Below, piece by piece: positions 26,539 through 34,501 of a stretch of 64,000 nucleotides of DNA; the first letter of the stretch is position 1; every line of letters begins with the position of its first letter. The notes under the pieces were generated by a model that saw only the letters and a list, made by a program, of their open reading frames with translations, was not told the origin of the DNA and ran no database searches. The stretch comes from Micromonospora humi. Lineage in GTDB: Bacteria; Actinomycetota; Actinomycetes; Mycobacteriales; Micromonosporaceae. The stretch lies in assembly GCF_900090105.1 (NCBI RefSeq), contig NZ_FMDM01000010.1, positions 62,001 to 126,000 on the forward strand, given 5' to 3'. The position numbers and the translations under genes are program-made.

Positions 26539-27141
26539 TCACAGCCAGTCGTGTTCGCGCGCGTACCGGGCCGCTTCGTGGCGGGTCCGGGTCTGGGTCT
26601 TGCGCATGGCGTTGGACAGGTAGTTGCGTACCGTGCCCGGCGCGAGGTGCAGCCGGGCGGCGATGTCGGCGACCGAGTAGCCCTCACCCGTCACCCGCAG
26701 CACGTCGACCTCGCGGTCGGTCAGCGGGCAGTCCTCGGTCACGGCGAGCACGGACACGTCCGGGTCGATCCAGCGTTTCCCCGCGTGCAGGGTGGCGATG
26801 ACCGAGGTGATGTGGGCCGGCTCGGCGGACTTGCTGACGAAGCCCTGGACCCCGAGCCGCAGGGCCTTGCGCAACACGCCGGGGCGGGCGTGCCGGGTCA
26901 GCATGAGGATCACCTGCTCCGGGTGCACGCGACGGATCTCGGCGACCGCGCCGAGCCCGTCCACGCCCGGCATCTCCAAATCGATGACCAGCACGTCGGG
27001 CCGGTGCCGCAGGGTGGCGGCGATCGCCGTCTCGCCGTCGGGCGCCTCGGCGAGGACGGTGATCTCACCCTCCATCGGCAGCAGCGCGGCCAGGGCCGAA
27101 CGCAGCAGGAGTTCGTCGTCGGCAAGGACGATGGTGATCAC
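26539..27141 (-). CDS. NarL/FixJ-family response regulator (DesR-like)
   Basis: 200 aa. The receiver domain has D8, D9, phospho-acceptor D54 (VIDLEMPG) and the conserved Lys in FVSKSAEP. The C-terminal LuxR helix-turn-helix (LTDREVDVLRVTGEGYSVADIAARL.. to ..VRNYLSNAMRKTQ) is complete. It overlaps the kinase gene by ATGA and so is translationally coupled. The likely target is the divergent ABC exporter, whose promoter region contains a duplicated GTGACACC element (28327-28364). Confidence 0.93.
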   Translation of the reverse strand: MITIVLADDELLLRSALAALLPMEGEITVLAEAPDGETAIAATLRHRPDVLVIDLEMPGVDGLGAVAEIRRVHPEQVILMLTRHARPGVLRKALRLGVQGFVSKSAEPAHITSVIATLHAGKRWIDPDVSVLAVTEDCPLTDREVDVLRVTGEGYSVADIAARLHLAPGTVRNYLSNAMRKTQTRTRHEAARYAREHDWL

Positions 27142-28292
27142 CGGTCGTCCTCCTCCGATGCCGACGGGGCCGCGTCTTCCCGCCCGGGCGGGAAGACGGC
27201 GACGGTCAGGAACCGCTCGTCGGTCTGGTGCACGGTCAGCTCGCCTCCGTCGTCCGCCACCCGTTGCCGCAGCGCGGAGAGCCCTCTGAGCTTCGGCGGG
27301 GCGTCGCCGCTCACCCCGTCGTTGACGATGGTGATGCCCGAGTCGGTGAGGGTGATCTGCACCTGGGTGGCCTGCGCGTGCCGCAGGATGTTCGTGGTCG
27401 TCTCGCGCAGCACCTGGCCGAGCAGCTCGCTGGTGCGAGCGTCGGCGGCGGCCTCCCGGGTCACCCGGACCCGGATGCCGGCGGCCTCGAACAGGTTCTT
27501 GGCGTTCTCGATCTCGGCGGTGAGGTTGAGCCGCCGTTGGCCGTTGGCGAGTTCCTTGGTCTGCGCGATGGTGTCACTGACCAGGGCGTACGTCTCTGTC
27601 AGCTCCTTGGCCACCCGGGCGGTGTCGCGGTCGAGCAGCTTCTGGGCCAGGGCGATCTTCAGTTTGACCACGTGCAGGGTGTGGCCCTGGATGTCGTGCA
27701 GGTCGCTGGCGAACCGGACGCGTTCCCGGACCACGGCCAGTTCCGCCTCGCGCTCGCGGGTCTGTTCCAGCTCCCGGATCAGGTCGTAGAACCGCTCCCC
27801 GAGGACCGTCAGGAGGGCCACCACGACGGTGAGGACGGTCGGCACGAGCACGAAACGGACCAGCACCTCACCGACGTCGTCGCGCTGCACCAGCAGCCGC
27901 CCCGCCCCGACGCCGGCGACGTAGGCGAACAGGCCGACCATCACCCGGGCCCGGTGCCGCCGCACCTGGCGCAGGGCGAGCGAACCGACCGCGCAGATGC
28001 CCCAGTACGCGTTGGGACTCCCGGTGACCAGCACTCCCAGTGGCCACACCGCTCCGGCGACGACCGCGCAGGGCAGCACGAACCGGTCGAGGTCGTTGGC
28101 CGCCCACCGCTCGAAGGCCACCAGGGCCGCCACGGCCCCCGGCACCAGGACGACGACGTGCCACCAGGTACGCGCGTCCAGGTAGACCAGGACCGCGGCG
28201 GCGATCACCACCGGCGGCAGTGAGGTGACGAGGTTGAGCCGGCGCAGCCTTCTCTGCGTCGAAGCGGTGAAACGCGGCGCTGGGGCGGTCAC
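27138..28292 (-). CDS. Sensor histidine kinase (HisKA_3, DesK-like)
   Basis: 384 aa. The N-terminal half has about five to six membrane helices (residues ~20-160) and no extracellular sensor domain, as in intramembrane-sensing kinases. A short coiled coil (ELEQTREREAELAVVRERVRFA) leads to the HisKA_3 phospho-acceptor H199 in SDLHDIQGHTL. The HATPase region contains the N-box-like RETTTNILRHAQATQV and a short GLSALRQRVADDGGEL tail. It phosphorylates the coupled regulator. The context with an ABC-2 exporter suggests response to membrane-active compounds. Confidence 0.93.
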   Translation of the reverse strand: MTAPAPRFTASTQRRLRRLNLVTSLPPVVIAAAVLVYLDARTWWHVVVLVPGAVAALVAFERWAANDLDRFVLPCAVVAGAVWPLGVLVTGSPNAYWGICAVGSLALRQVRRHRARVMVGLFAYVAGVGAGRLLVQRDDVGEVLVRFVLVPTVLTVVVALLTVLGERFYDLIRELEQTREREAELAVVRERVRFASDLHDIQGHTLHVVKLKIALAQKLLDRDTARVAKELTETYALVSDTIAQTKELANGQRRLNLTAEIENAKNLFEAAGIRVRVTREAAADARTSELLGQVLRETTTNILRHAQATQVQITLTDSGITIVNDGVSGDAPPKLRGLSALRQRVADDGGELTVHQTDERFLTVAVFPPGREDAAPSASEEDDR

Positions 28293-28326
28293 CCTCCCAG
28301 TATCCGGCGGGCACCGGCCCCGACCA

Positions 28327-28364
28327 GTGACACCACGTCACATCCGGTCGTGACACCGCGCCAC
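28327..28364. promoter_or_regulatory. Duplicated 15-bp element between the two-component system and ABC exporter
   Basis: GTGACACCACGTCAC (28327-28341) and GTGACACCGCGCCAC (28350-28364) match at 13 of 15 positions with a 23-bp period. The first copy is also an inverted repeat (GTGAC-N5-GTCAC). Both lie within the 107-base divergent region, so they are candidate sites for the NarL-type regulator. Confidence 0.45.
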
Positions 28365-28399
28365 TGACGCCCCGGCCGCATCCGCGCTGTCATGGGTGC

Positions 28400-29281
28400 A
28401 TGTCCACCACACCCGTCATCGAAGTCGACCGGCTGAACCTGACCTACGGCGACTTCCCCGCCGTCAGGGACCTCTCCTTCGAGGTACGTCCCGGGGAGCT
28501 CTACGCCCTGCTGGGCACCAACGGGGCCGGGAAGACCTCGACCCTCGAGGTCGTCGAGGGACACCGCGCGCCGACCTCCGGCACGGTACGCGTCTTCGGC
28601 CACGGCCCGCGCGACCGGCGCTCGGTCCGTCCCCGAATGGGCGTCATGCTCCAGGAGAGTGGTTTCTCCCCGGACCTCACGGTCCGCGAGTCCGTCGGGC
28701 TGATCGGCCGGCTCAGCGGGCGCAGCGACGACGTCGACCGGGTGATCGACCTGGTCGACCTCACCGACCGGGCCGGCCGAAGGGTGTCCCAACTGTCCGG
28801 CGGGGAGAAGCGGCGGTTGGACTTCGCCACCGCCGTCTACGGCACCCCGGAACTGATCGTCCTGGACGAGCCGACCACCGGCCTGGACATCCAGACCCGC
28901 GACGCGGTCTGGGCGACGGTGGACCGGCTACGCGAGAACGGCGCCACCATCGTGCTCACCACCCACTACCTGGAGGAGGCGCAGCAGCGCGCCGACCGGA
29001 TCGGGCTCATGCACCAGGGCACCCTGGACCGCGAGGGCACCGTCTCCGAGCTGACCCGCAGCCTGCCGGCCGTCATCCAGTTCTCCCTCGCGGAACCGGT
29101 GCCGGTCCTGCCCCGGCACCTGGTGGTCGACGCCGACGGGAAGGTCGTGATCGAGACCTTCGCCCTGCAGAAGGACCTGCACGCCCTGCTCGGCTGGGCG
29201 CAGGACCACGCGGTGGAGCTGCGGGACCTGCAGGCCGGGCCGACCCGCCTCGACGACGTCTTCCGCGCCATCACCCGCTGA
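28400..29281 (+). CDS. ABC transporter ATP-binding protein (ABC-2 exporter)
   Basis: 293 aa. Walker A GTNGAGKTS (residues ~39-47), signature LSGGEKRRLDFA, Walker B LIVLDEPTTGLD and the H-loop TTHYLEEA are intact. The C-terminal ~80 residues match the extension of DrrA/CcmA-like ATPases. It powers the ABC-2 permease encoded 24 bases downstream. The divergent two-component system suggests inducible export of antibiotic or lipid-like substrates, as for linearmycin- or daunorubicin-type systems. Substrate unproven. Confidence 0.93.
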   Translation: MSTTPVIEVDRLNLTYGDFPAVRDLSFEVRPGELYALLGTNGAGKTSTLEVVEGHRAPTSGTVRVFGHGPRDRRSVRPRMGVMLQESGFSPDLTVRESVGLIGRLSGRSDDVDRVIDLVDLTDRAGRRVSQLSGGEKRRLDFATAVYGTPELIVLDEPTTGLDIQTRDAVWATVDRLRENGATIVLTTHYLEEAQQRADRIGLMHQGTLDREGTVSELTRSLPAVIQFSLAEPVPVLPRHLVVDADGKVVIETFALQKDLHALLGWAQDHAVELRDLQAGPTRLDDVFRAITR

Positions 29282-29305
29282 ACCCCGCCCGCACAGGAGT
29301 GTCAC

Positions 29306-30025
29306 ATGTTGCCCATCGCGTCCAGTGAGCTGATCCAGATCCTCCGCAACCGGCTGGTGCTGGTCACCAGCCTCATCATTCCGTTCGCCGTCTCCGCCCT
29401 CTTCGTCCGCCAGCACGAGGTCTTCGCCGACATCGGCAGCCTCGGCTACATCGCGGCGATCGTGATGTTCACCGTGGCCGCGTTCGGGCTCTACGCCACC
29501 GCCGTCACCACCCTGGCCTCACGACGCCAGAATCTCTTCCTGAAACGACTGCGCTCCACCGCTGTCGCCGACTCCACCATTCTCGCCGGCCTGCTGCTGC
29601 CACCGACCACGATCGCGGTGGTGCAGGTGGCCGCGATCCTCACCGCGCTGGCCGTCGTCGCCGGCGGCCCGGCCAACGTCGCCCTGCTCGTGCTGGCGGT
29701 CATCGCGACCCTGGCCATGATGATCGCCCTGGCCCTGGCCACCGCCGGACTGACCAACTCCCCCGAGCACGCCCAGGTCACCACCCTGCCCGTCACCCTC
29801 GGCGTGATCGCCGTGGCCACCTGGGTGGGCATCGCCGGCACCGAGAACCTCGCCTGGCTCAAGCGGCTGCTGCCCGGCGGCGCGGCCACCGAACTGGCCG
29901 GGAACGCCTGGAACGGCGGCGTCGCCGTGACCGACTCCCTGCTCCTGCTCGCACCGACCCTGGGCTGGGTGGCGGTCGCCGTCGCCCTGGCCACCCGACT
30001 CTTCCGCTGGGAGCCCCGCCGATGA
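29306..30025 (+). CDS. ABC-2 type transporter permease
   Basis: 239 aa with six predicted membrane helices, starting with LVLVTSLIIPFAVSALFV and ending with SLLLLAPTLGWVAVAVALATRLFRW, which is typical for ABC-2 permeases. GGAGTG ahead of the ATG. It forms the exporter with the upstream ATPase and overlaps the GPP34 gene by ATGA. Confidence 0.88.
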   Translation: MLPIASSELIQILRNRLVLVTSLIIPFAVSALFVRQHEVFADIGSLGYIAAIVMFTVAAFGLYATAVTTLASRRQNLFLKRLRSTAVADSTILAGLLLPPTTIAVVQVAAILTALAVVAGGPANVALLVLAVIATLAMMIALALATAGLTNSPEHAQVTTLPVTLGVIAVATWVGIAGTENLAWLKRLLPGGAATELAGNAWNGGVAVTDSLLLLAPTLGWVAVAVALATRLFRWEPRR

Positions 30026-30708
30026 CCACCGACGACCGGACGCATTCGACTCCCCCGACCCTGGCCGAAGATCTCCTGCTCATGCTGTTCCAGCCCGGCT
30101 CCGGCACCATCGCGGGTGAGAACACCCTGTTCTACGTCCTCGGCGGAGCCGTCCTCGCCGACCTCGCCCTCGGCGACCACCTGACCACGGTGGAGCGAGG
30201 CCGGATCCGGAGCGTGCCGGATCACCCACCGTCGAATCGCCTCCTGCGCCCGGCGTGGGACTATCTCGCCGAGAAGCCGAGAGGGGTGCAGACGGCACTC
30301 GCGGCGATCGGCCCGGCGCTGCGTGAGCCGGTGTTGCAGCGGCTCGTCGCACGGGGGGACATCGACCAGGAGGCGCGCCGGGTTCTCGGCCTGTTCACGT
30401 CCACCGCCCTCCGGGAGGGACGGACCGAACGCCGGACCCGTCTTCTCGCCGACGTCCGGCAGGCGCTCGTCGACGGCGTGCAGCCGACGGCCCGGGTCGC
30501 CGCGCTCGCGGCCCTGCTCTCGGCGAGCGGAACACTCCCGCAGTTCCACCGCGAGATCCCCTGGACCTCGCCGGTGATCACGCGGGCCAAGGAACTCGAA
30601 CGCGGCGACTGGGGCGCTGACGCCACGGCGCAGGCGGTGACCCGCACCGTGACGGCCACGGTCGTCAACAGCGCCGTCGTGGCCGTCACCGTGCTCGCGC
30701 CACGCTAG
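30022..30708 (+). CDS. GPP34 family (GOLPH3/Vps74-like) phosphoprotein
   Basis: 228 aa. LAEDLLLMLFQPGSGTIAGENTLFYVLGGAVLADLALGDHLTTVERGRIR (start and end given: LAEDLLL..RGRIR) is the helical start of the GPP34 fold. The family in eukaryotes binds phosphatidylinositol-4-phosphate and glycosyltransferases at the Golgi; in actinomycetes it is common but its function is unknown. Its ATGA overlap with the ABC-2 permease suggests a membrane-associated partner. The stop TAG (30706-30708) interlocks with the stop of the opposite gene in a shared CTAG. Confidence 0.85.
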   Translation: MTTDDRTHSTPPTLAEDLLLMLFQPGSGTIAGENTLFYVLGGAVLADLALGDHLTTVERGRIRSVPDHPPSNRLLRPAWDYLAEKPRGVQTALAAIGPALREPVLQRLVARGDIDQEARRVLGLFTSTALREGRTERRTRLLADVRQALVDGVQPTARVAALAALLSASGTLPQFHREIPWTSPVITRAKELERGDWGADATAQAVTRTVTATVVNSAVVAVTVLAPR

Positions 30709-31700
30709 TGCGGCCGGCCGAACAGGGCGGCCAGCTCGGCGTCCGACGTGGCCAGGGCGGCCCGGTCGAAGGTGCTGCCGGCCGCGACGAGTTCCGCGGC
30801 CCCGGTGCGGTCGAGCAGCTCGGCGAGCTCCCGCTCCACCTGCGCCGGCGGGCCGGCGATCACCCGCGCGGCGGCCTGCTCGAGGTGCTGTTGCTGGCGT
30901 GCGGTGCGGTGCGCGGACCGGCCTGCCTCCACCGGCTCCAGCGGCGGGAAGATCCCGGTGGCCCGGCTCTGCGCCATCGCCCAGGCCTCCGGCAACAGCA
31001 GGTCGGCGGCCTCCGCGGCGGTGTCGGCGATCAGCACGTCCAGGCTGACCGCCACCCACGGCTGTGACTGCTGTGGCGACGGCCGGAAGGCGCGCCGGTA
31101 CTCGGCCAGCGCCGCCAACCCGGGAGACGGATCGCCGCCGACTCCCAGCAGCGGACCACCCACGATCACCGGCAGGCCCAGCTCGGCCGCGATCGACAGA
31201 CCGCTCCCGGTGGCCAGCACGTACAGCGGCAACGCACCCTGCGGCTGCGGATGCAGGCTGATCTCCGCCGTCGCGGTGAGGAACCGGCGCAGCTCGGCGA
31301 GGTCCGCGGCGAAGTCGCCGTCGGTCTGCCGCAGCGCGCGGCGTACGGGCCCGGTGAACCCCGGCGAGCGGCCCAGCCCCAGGTCGACCCGGCCCGCGGC
31401 GAAGGCGGACAGCGTCGCGAACTGCTCGGCGACCACGAGCGGTTGGTGGTGCGGCAGCATCACCCCGGCCGAGCCGATCCGGATGGCGGCCGTCGCACCG
31501 GCGACGGCGGCCAGCAGCACCGCCGGGGCCGCGCCCGCGACACCGGGGACGCCGTGATGCTCCGCGACCCAGAAGCGGTCGTACCCCAGCCGCTCGGCAC
31601 GCGCCGCCCGCGCCACCGTGCCCCGCAGCGCCTCGGAGTCGGCCTCGCCGACGCGGGTCCGGGACCGGTCCAGCAGTGACAGGCGCACGCCGTTGTCCAT
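30705..31700 (-). CDS. LLM-class flavin-dependent oxidoreductase (MsnO8-like)
   Basis: 331 aa from ATG 31700, where the conserved RLSLLDRSRTRVGE begins. GYDRFWVAEHHGVPGVAGAAP, IRIGSAGVMLPHHQPLVVAEQFATL and DLGLGRSPGF (ends given) are hallmarks of the luciferase-like LLM subfamily. These use reduced FMN or F420 to oxidise aldehydes, alkanes or other substrates. The in-frame extension to 31823 is Arg/Pro-rich and unsupported. Convergent with the GPP34 gene. A monocistronic oxidoreductase of unknown substrate. Confidence 0.88.
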   Translation of the reverse strand: MDNGVRLSLLDRSRTRVGEADSEALRGTVARAARAERLGYDRFWVAEHHGVPGVAGAAPAVLLAAVAGATAAIRIGSAGVMLPHHQPLVVAEQFATLSAFAAGRVDLGLGRSPGFTGPVRRALRQTDGDFAADLAELRRFLTATAEISLHPQPQGALPLYVLATGSGLSIAAELGLPVIVGGPLLGVGGDPSPGLAALAEYRRAFRPSPQQSQPWVAVSLDVLIADTAAEAADLLLPEAWAMAQSRATGIFPPLEPVEAGRSAHRTARQQQHLEQAAARVIAGPPAQVERELAELLDRTGAAELVAAGSTFDRAALATSDAELAALFGRPH

Positions 31701-31830
31701 CACCACAGCTCCAGCATCGCCGGACCCGGGCTTGTTCCCGGGCCGACACACCCGGTTCCTCGGGGTGGAACCGGTCGACCACGCTCGGGGGACAGCGGGT
31801 GCCGCATGGTCCGGAGCCGTCACGTCGCGG

Positions 31831-31882
31831 CCGGTGCCCGCGGCGGCGACGGCGAGGACGCCACCGCGGCCGCGGGCACCGG
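31831..31882 (-). terminator. 14-bp stem-loop after the chitinase genes
   Basis: CCGGTGCCCGCGGC (31831-31844) pairs perfectly with GCCGCGGGCACCGG (31869-31882), 28 bases past the chitinase stop on the minus strand. Fits a strong terminator that ends the chitinase transcript before the LLM gene on the same strand. Confidence 0.55.
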
Positions 31883-31909
31883 TCCGACCGGTCCGGCCCT
31901 CGACGGACG

Positions 31910-33088
31910 CTAGAAGCCGGCGGAGATCCGGCTGAACTCCCAGTCGCTCTGGGCGATGCCGCTACAGGTGGAGACCACGCCGCCGCCGGCGCAGCCGCGA
32001 TCCCGGTTCACCGCCCAGAAGGTGAATCGGGCGAGCCCGCTGCTCCTGGCGTAGTCGCGGATCCGCGTCCAGGTGTCCGGCGTGGTGACCTCCTGCTGGT
32101 CGGACAGGCCGTTCATCCCGGAGATGCCCATGTGGGCGTACGCCGTCTGGTCGTTCCAGCCGAACGTCGACTTCAACTGGTTCTTCAGGCCCTCCGCGGC
32201 GTTGCGGGTGCTGGTGTACATGTCACTGCCGCCGCCGAAGTCGAACGGCATGATGGTGAAGACGTCCACGTTGGCGTTCAGCGCCCGGGCCTGGTTGATC
32301 AGCCGGACGCCGTGCACGTTGGGGCCGGTCGTGGTGGTACCGAAGGTAAGGATCGTGGTGACGCCCGGGTTGTTGCGCTTGATGATGCCCAGGGCGCTGA
32401 CGATGCGGTCGGCGACCGGGTAGTTCTCGAATTCGTCGTAGTTCTCGATGTCGATGTCGATGGCCTTCAGACCGAAGGTGTTGATGACCTTCTGGTACGC
32501 GCCGGCGAGGGCCTCCGGGGTGGCGCAGTTCGGGCCGAGCTTGTTGCCCTGCCAGCCGCCGATCGACGGGACGATGGTCGCGCCGGCCGCCTTGGCCTGG
32601 TTGATCCAGGACTCGTGGACGCCGCCGGTCAGGCCGCCCTCCCCGTCCCAGACCGGATTGCAGCCGTTGGCCAGCACGAACGCGACGGTGAACGCGCGCA
32701 CGCCCTGACCGGTGATCGTCGAGGGCGCCGGCGGGTTGCCCCAACCGGGGTAGACGTACGGCGCCGCCGCCATCCTGCCGGCCGGCGGCGGGTTGGTGGG
32801 TCCGGTGGGCGGCGGGGTGGTCGGGGTGGTGCCGCCGCAGGTGCCCTGGTTGGCCCAGACGTCCCACTGGCCGCTGTGGGTGGCCGGGTTCTCGTTCTGG
32901 GTCCACCACTTGGCCTGGTAGTTGACGCCCTGGTAGGACGATTGGCCTCCGCCGACGTAGACCTGGGACGCGGACCAGGCCGGGTAGCAGGCCGCGGCGG
33001 CGCTCGACGTGGACATCGGGGCGATGGCGATCGCGATGGAGGTGACCGCTACCGCGGTCGCGGCGAGGATCTTCTGCCTGAGCTTCAT
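31910..33088 (-). CDS. Secreted chitinase, CBM5/12 + GH18
   Basis: 392 aa. Signal peptide 1-33. A CBM5/12 chitin-binding domain at ~34-85 (CYPAWSASQVYVGGG.. NYQAKWWTQNENP..) is joined by a Pro/Thr linker to a GH18 barrel at ~108-392. The catalytic signature reads AIDIDIEN with E215 as proton donor and D211/D213; the first D of the usual DxxDxDxE is replaced by K208. FGGGSDMY, TFWAVNRDRGC and MGISGMNG (substrate-binding loops) support an active chitinase. It cleaves chitin outside the cell. 19 bases downstream of the other chitinase gene and probably cotranscribed. Confidence 0.93.
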   Translation of the reverse strand: MKLRQKILAATAVAVTSIAIAIAPMSTSSAAAACYPAWSASQVYVGGGQSSYQGVNYQAKWWTQNENPATHSGQWDVWANQGTCGGTTPTTPPPTGPTNPPPAGRMAAAPYVYPGWGNPPAPSTITGQGVRAFTVAFVLANGCNPVWDGEGGLTGGVHESWINQAKAAGATIVPSIGGWQGNKLGPNCATPEALAGAYQKVINTFGLKAIDIDIENYDEFENYPVADRIVSALGIIKRNNPGVTTILTFGTTTTGPNVHGVRLINQARALNANVDVFTIMPFDFGGGSDMYTSTRNAAEGLKNQLKSTFGWNDQTAYAHMGISGMNGLSDQQEVTTPDTWTRIRDYARSSGLARFTFWAVNRDRGCAGGGVVSTCSGIAQSDWEFSRISAGF

Positions 33089-33107
33089 GGCACTCTCCTG
33101 TGGGGGT

Positions 33108-34361
33108 TCAGGGCAGGGTGTCGAGGTGGGGGCGGATGGTGTCGGCGAAGCCGTTGCCGTTGGTGACGTCCCAGTTGATCGACCAGGTCATGGCGCCACG
33201 GATGCCGGGATAGGTGCGCGGCGGCCTGACGGAGCCGCAGTTGGTGCCGGTGGCGAGGCAGTCGAGGGCCTGGTTGACCACCGTCGGGTTGACGTAGCCG
33301 CCACCGGCGGCGCTCGGCGCGGCCGGCAGTCCCAGGGAGACCTGGTCCGGCCGGAGCCCGTTCTCGAGCTGGATGCAGGCGACCGCCACGATGAAGTTGA
33401 CCGATCCCTGGCTGTACGCGGCGTTGTTGTCGCAGCCGAGCATCGCGCCGGAGTTGTAGAACTGCGTGTGGACGACGGTCAGGATGTCCTTGATGGCGAG
33501 GGCGAGTTGGAAGTACTGGGCGCCGGTGCTCTGCATGTCGATGGTCTGCGGTGCCATCGTGATGATCAGGTTGGCGCTCGTCCGGCTGCGGATGTCGCGC
33601 AGCGCCTGACCCATGTAGGTCGCGTTGACGCCGTTCTCCAGGTCGATGTCGACGCCGTCGAACCCGTAGGTCCCGATGAGGTCGACGATCGAGTTGGCGA
33701 AGTTGGTGGCGGCGCTGGAGCTGGCGACCGAGATGGTGCCGCGCTCGCCGCCGACCGAGATGACGACCTTCTTGCCCCGCGAGTGCAGGGTGGCGATGTC
33801 GTTCTTGAAGTCGGTGTCGGTGTAGCCGCCGAGCGAGGCGCTCAGGCCCGCGTCGATGCTGAAGGACACCGCGCCGGGTGTGCTCGTCGCATCGGCGAAC
33901 GCGACCGCGACCAGGTCGTAGCGGGCCGGTACGTCACGGAGCCGGATCTCCCGGGCCGGGTTGTCGAAGTTCTGCCAGTAACCGGTGAGGAAGTGCTTCG
34001 GCAGCTGACCGGTGCCGGTCGGCGGGGGTGTGGTGGGCGGCGGGGTGGTCGGGGGTCGTGTGGTGGGCGGCGGCGTCGTGGTCGGGGGTGGCGTGGTCGG
34101 CGGGGTGGTGCCGCCGCAGGCGCCCTGGTTCGCCCAGACGTCCCACTGGCCGCTGTGCGTGGCCGGGTTCTCGTTCTGGGTCCACCACTTGGCCTGGTAG
34201 TTGACGCCCTGGTAGGAGGCCTGGCCGCCGCCGACGTAGACGGCGGACGACGACCAGGTGGGGTAGCAGGCGGCGGCCGCGGAGGCGGATGTCGCCAGGT
34301 GGACGGTGGTGACACCGGCGGCCAGCACGGCGGCCAGGGTGAGGATGGCGGGGCGGCGCAT
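33108..34361 (-). CDS. Secreted chitinase, CBM5/12 + GH18
   Basis: 417 aa. Signal peptide 1-29, CBM5/12 at ~31-85, a Thr/Pro linker (~86-118), and a GH18 catalytic domain from LPKHFLTGYWQNFDNPA. The active-site motif DGVDIDLE is canonical (D235, D238, D240, E242). VISVGGERGT is the second GH18 block, and SINWDVTNGNGF near the end carries the conserved Trp. The CBM DNA is nearly identical to that of the neighbouring chitinase, whereas catalytic domains differ. It is the first gene of a two-chitinase operon. Confidence 0.95.
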   Translation of the reverse strand: MRRPAILTLAAVLAAGVTTVHLATSASAAAACYPTWSSSAVYVGGGQASYQGVNYQAKWWTQNENPATHSGQWDVWANQGACGGTTPPTTPPPTTTPPPTTRPPTTPPPTTPPPTGTGQLPKHFLTGYWQNFDNPAREIRLRDVPARYDLVAVAFADATSTPGAVSFSIDAGLSASLGGYTDTDFKNDIATLHSRGKKVVISVGGERGTISVASSSAATNFANSIVDLIGTYGFDGVDIDLENGVNATYMGQALRDIRSRTSANLIITMAPQTIDMQSTGAQYFQLALAIKDILTVVHTQFYNSGAMLGCDNNAAYSQGSVNFIVAVACIQLENGLRPDQVSLGLPAAPSAAGGGYVNPTVVNQALDCLATGTNCGSVRPPRTYPGIRGAMTWSINWDVTNGNGFADTIRPHLDTLP

Positions 34362-34408
34362 GGAGTGGGCCTTCCGGATCGGGTCGAGACCGGGGCCCTA
34401 TTATTAGG

Positions 34409-34420
34409 ACTGTTAACAGT
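34409..34420. promoter_or_regulatory. Palindrome ACTGTTAACAGT in the chitinase promoter region
   Basis: A perfect 12-bp palindrome 48 bases before the first chitinase start, within an unusually AT-rich stretch (34399-34453). Next to it GGTCCAGAGTTAGACC (34424-34439) resembles the split GGTC/GACC elements of Streptomyces chi promoters and DasR sites. Repressor identity unknown. Confidence 0.5.
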
Positions 34421-34501
34421 AAAGGTCCAGAGTTAGACCGACCTGAATTTTTACGAGTCTCGCCGGGCCACGCTCGGCCGAAGGGCGCGACCCGGCTCGG
34501 G

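Noticed and set aside
29491..31782. 763-aa open frame on the minus strand across the exporter and GPP34 genes
   Set aside because: It is antisense to genes with clear family motifs and is Arg/Gly/Pro-rich, the usual high-GC shadow.
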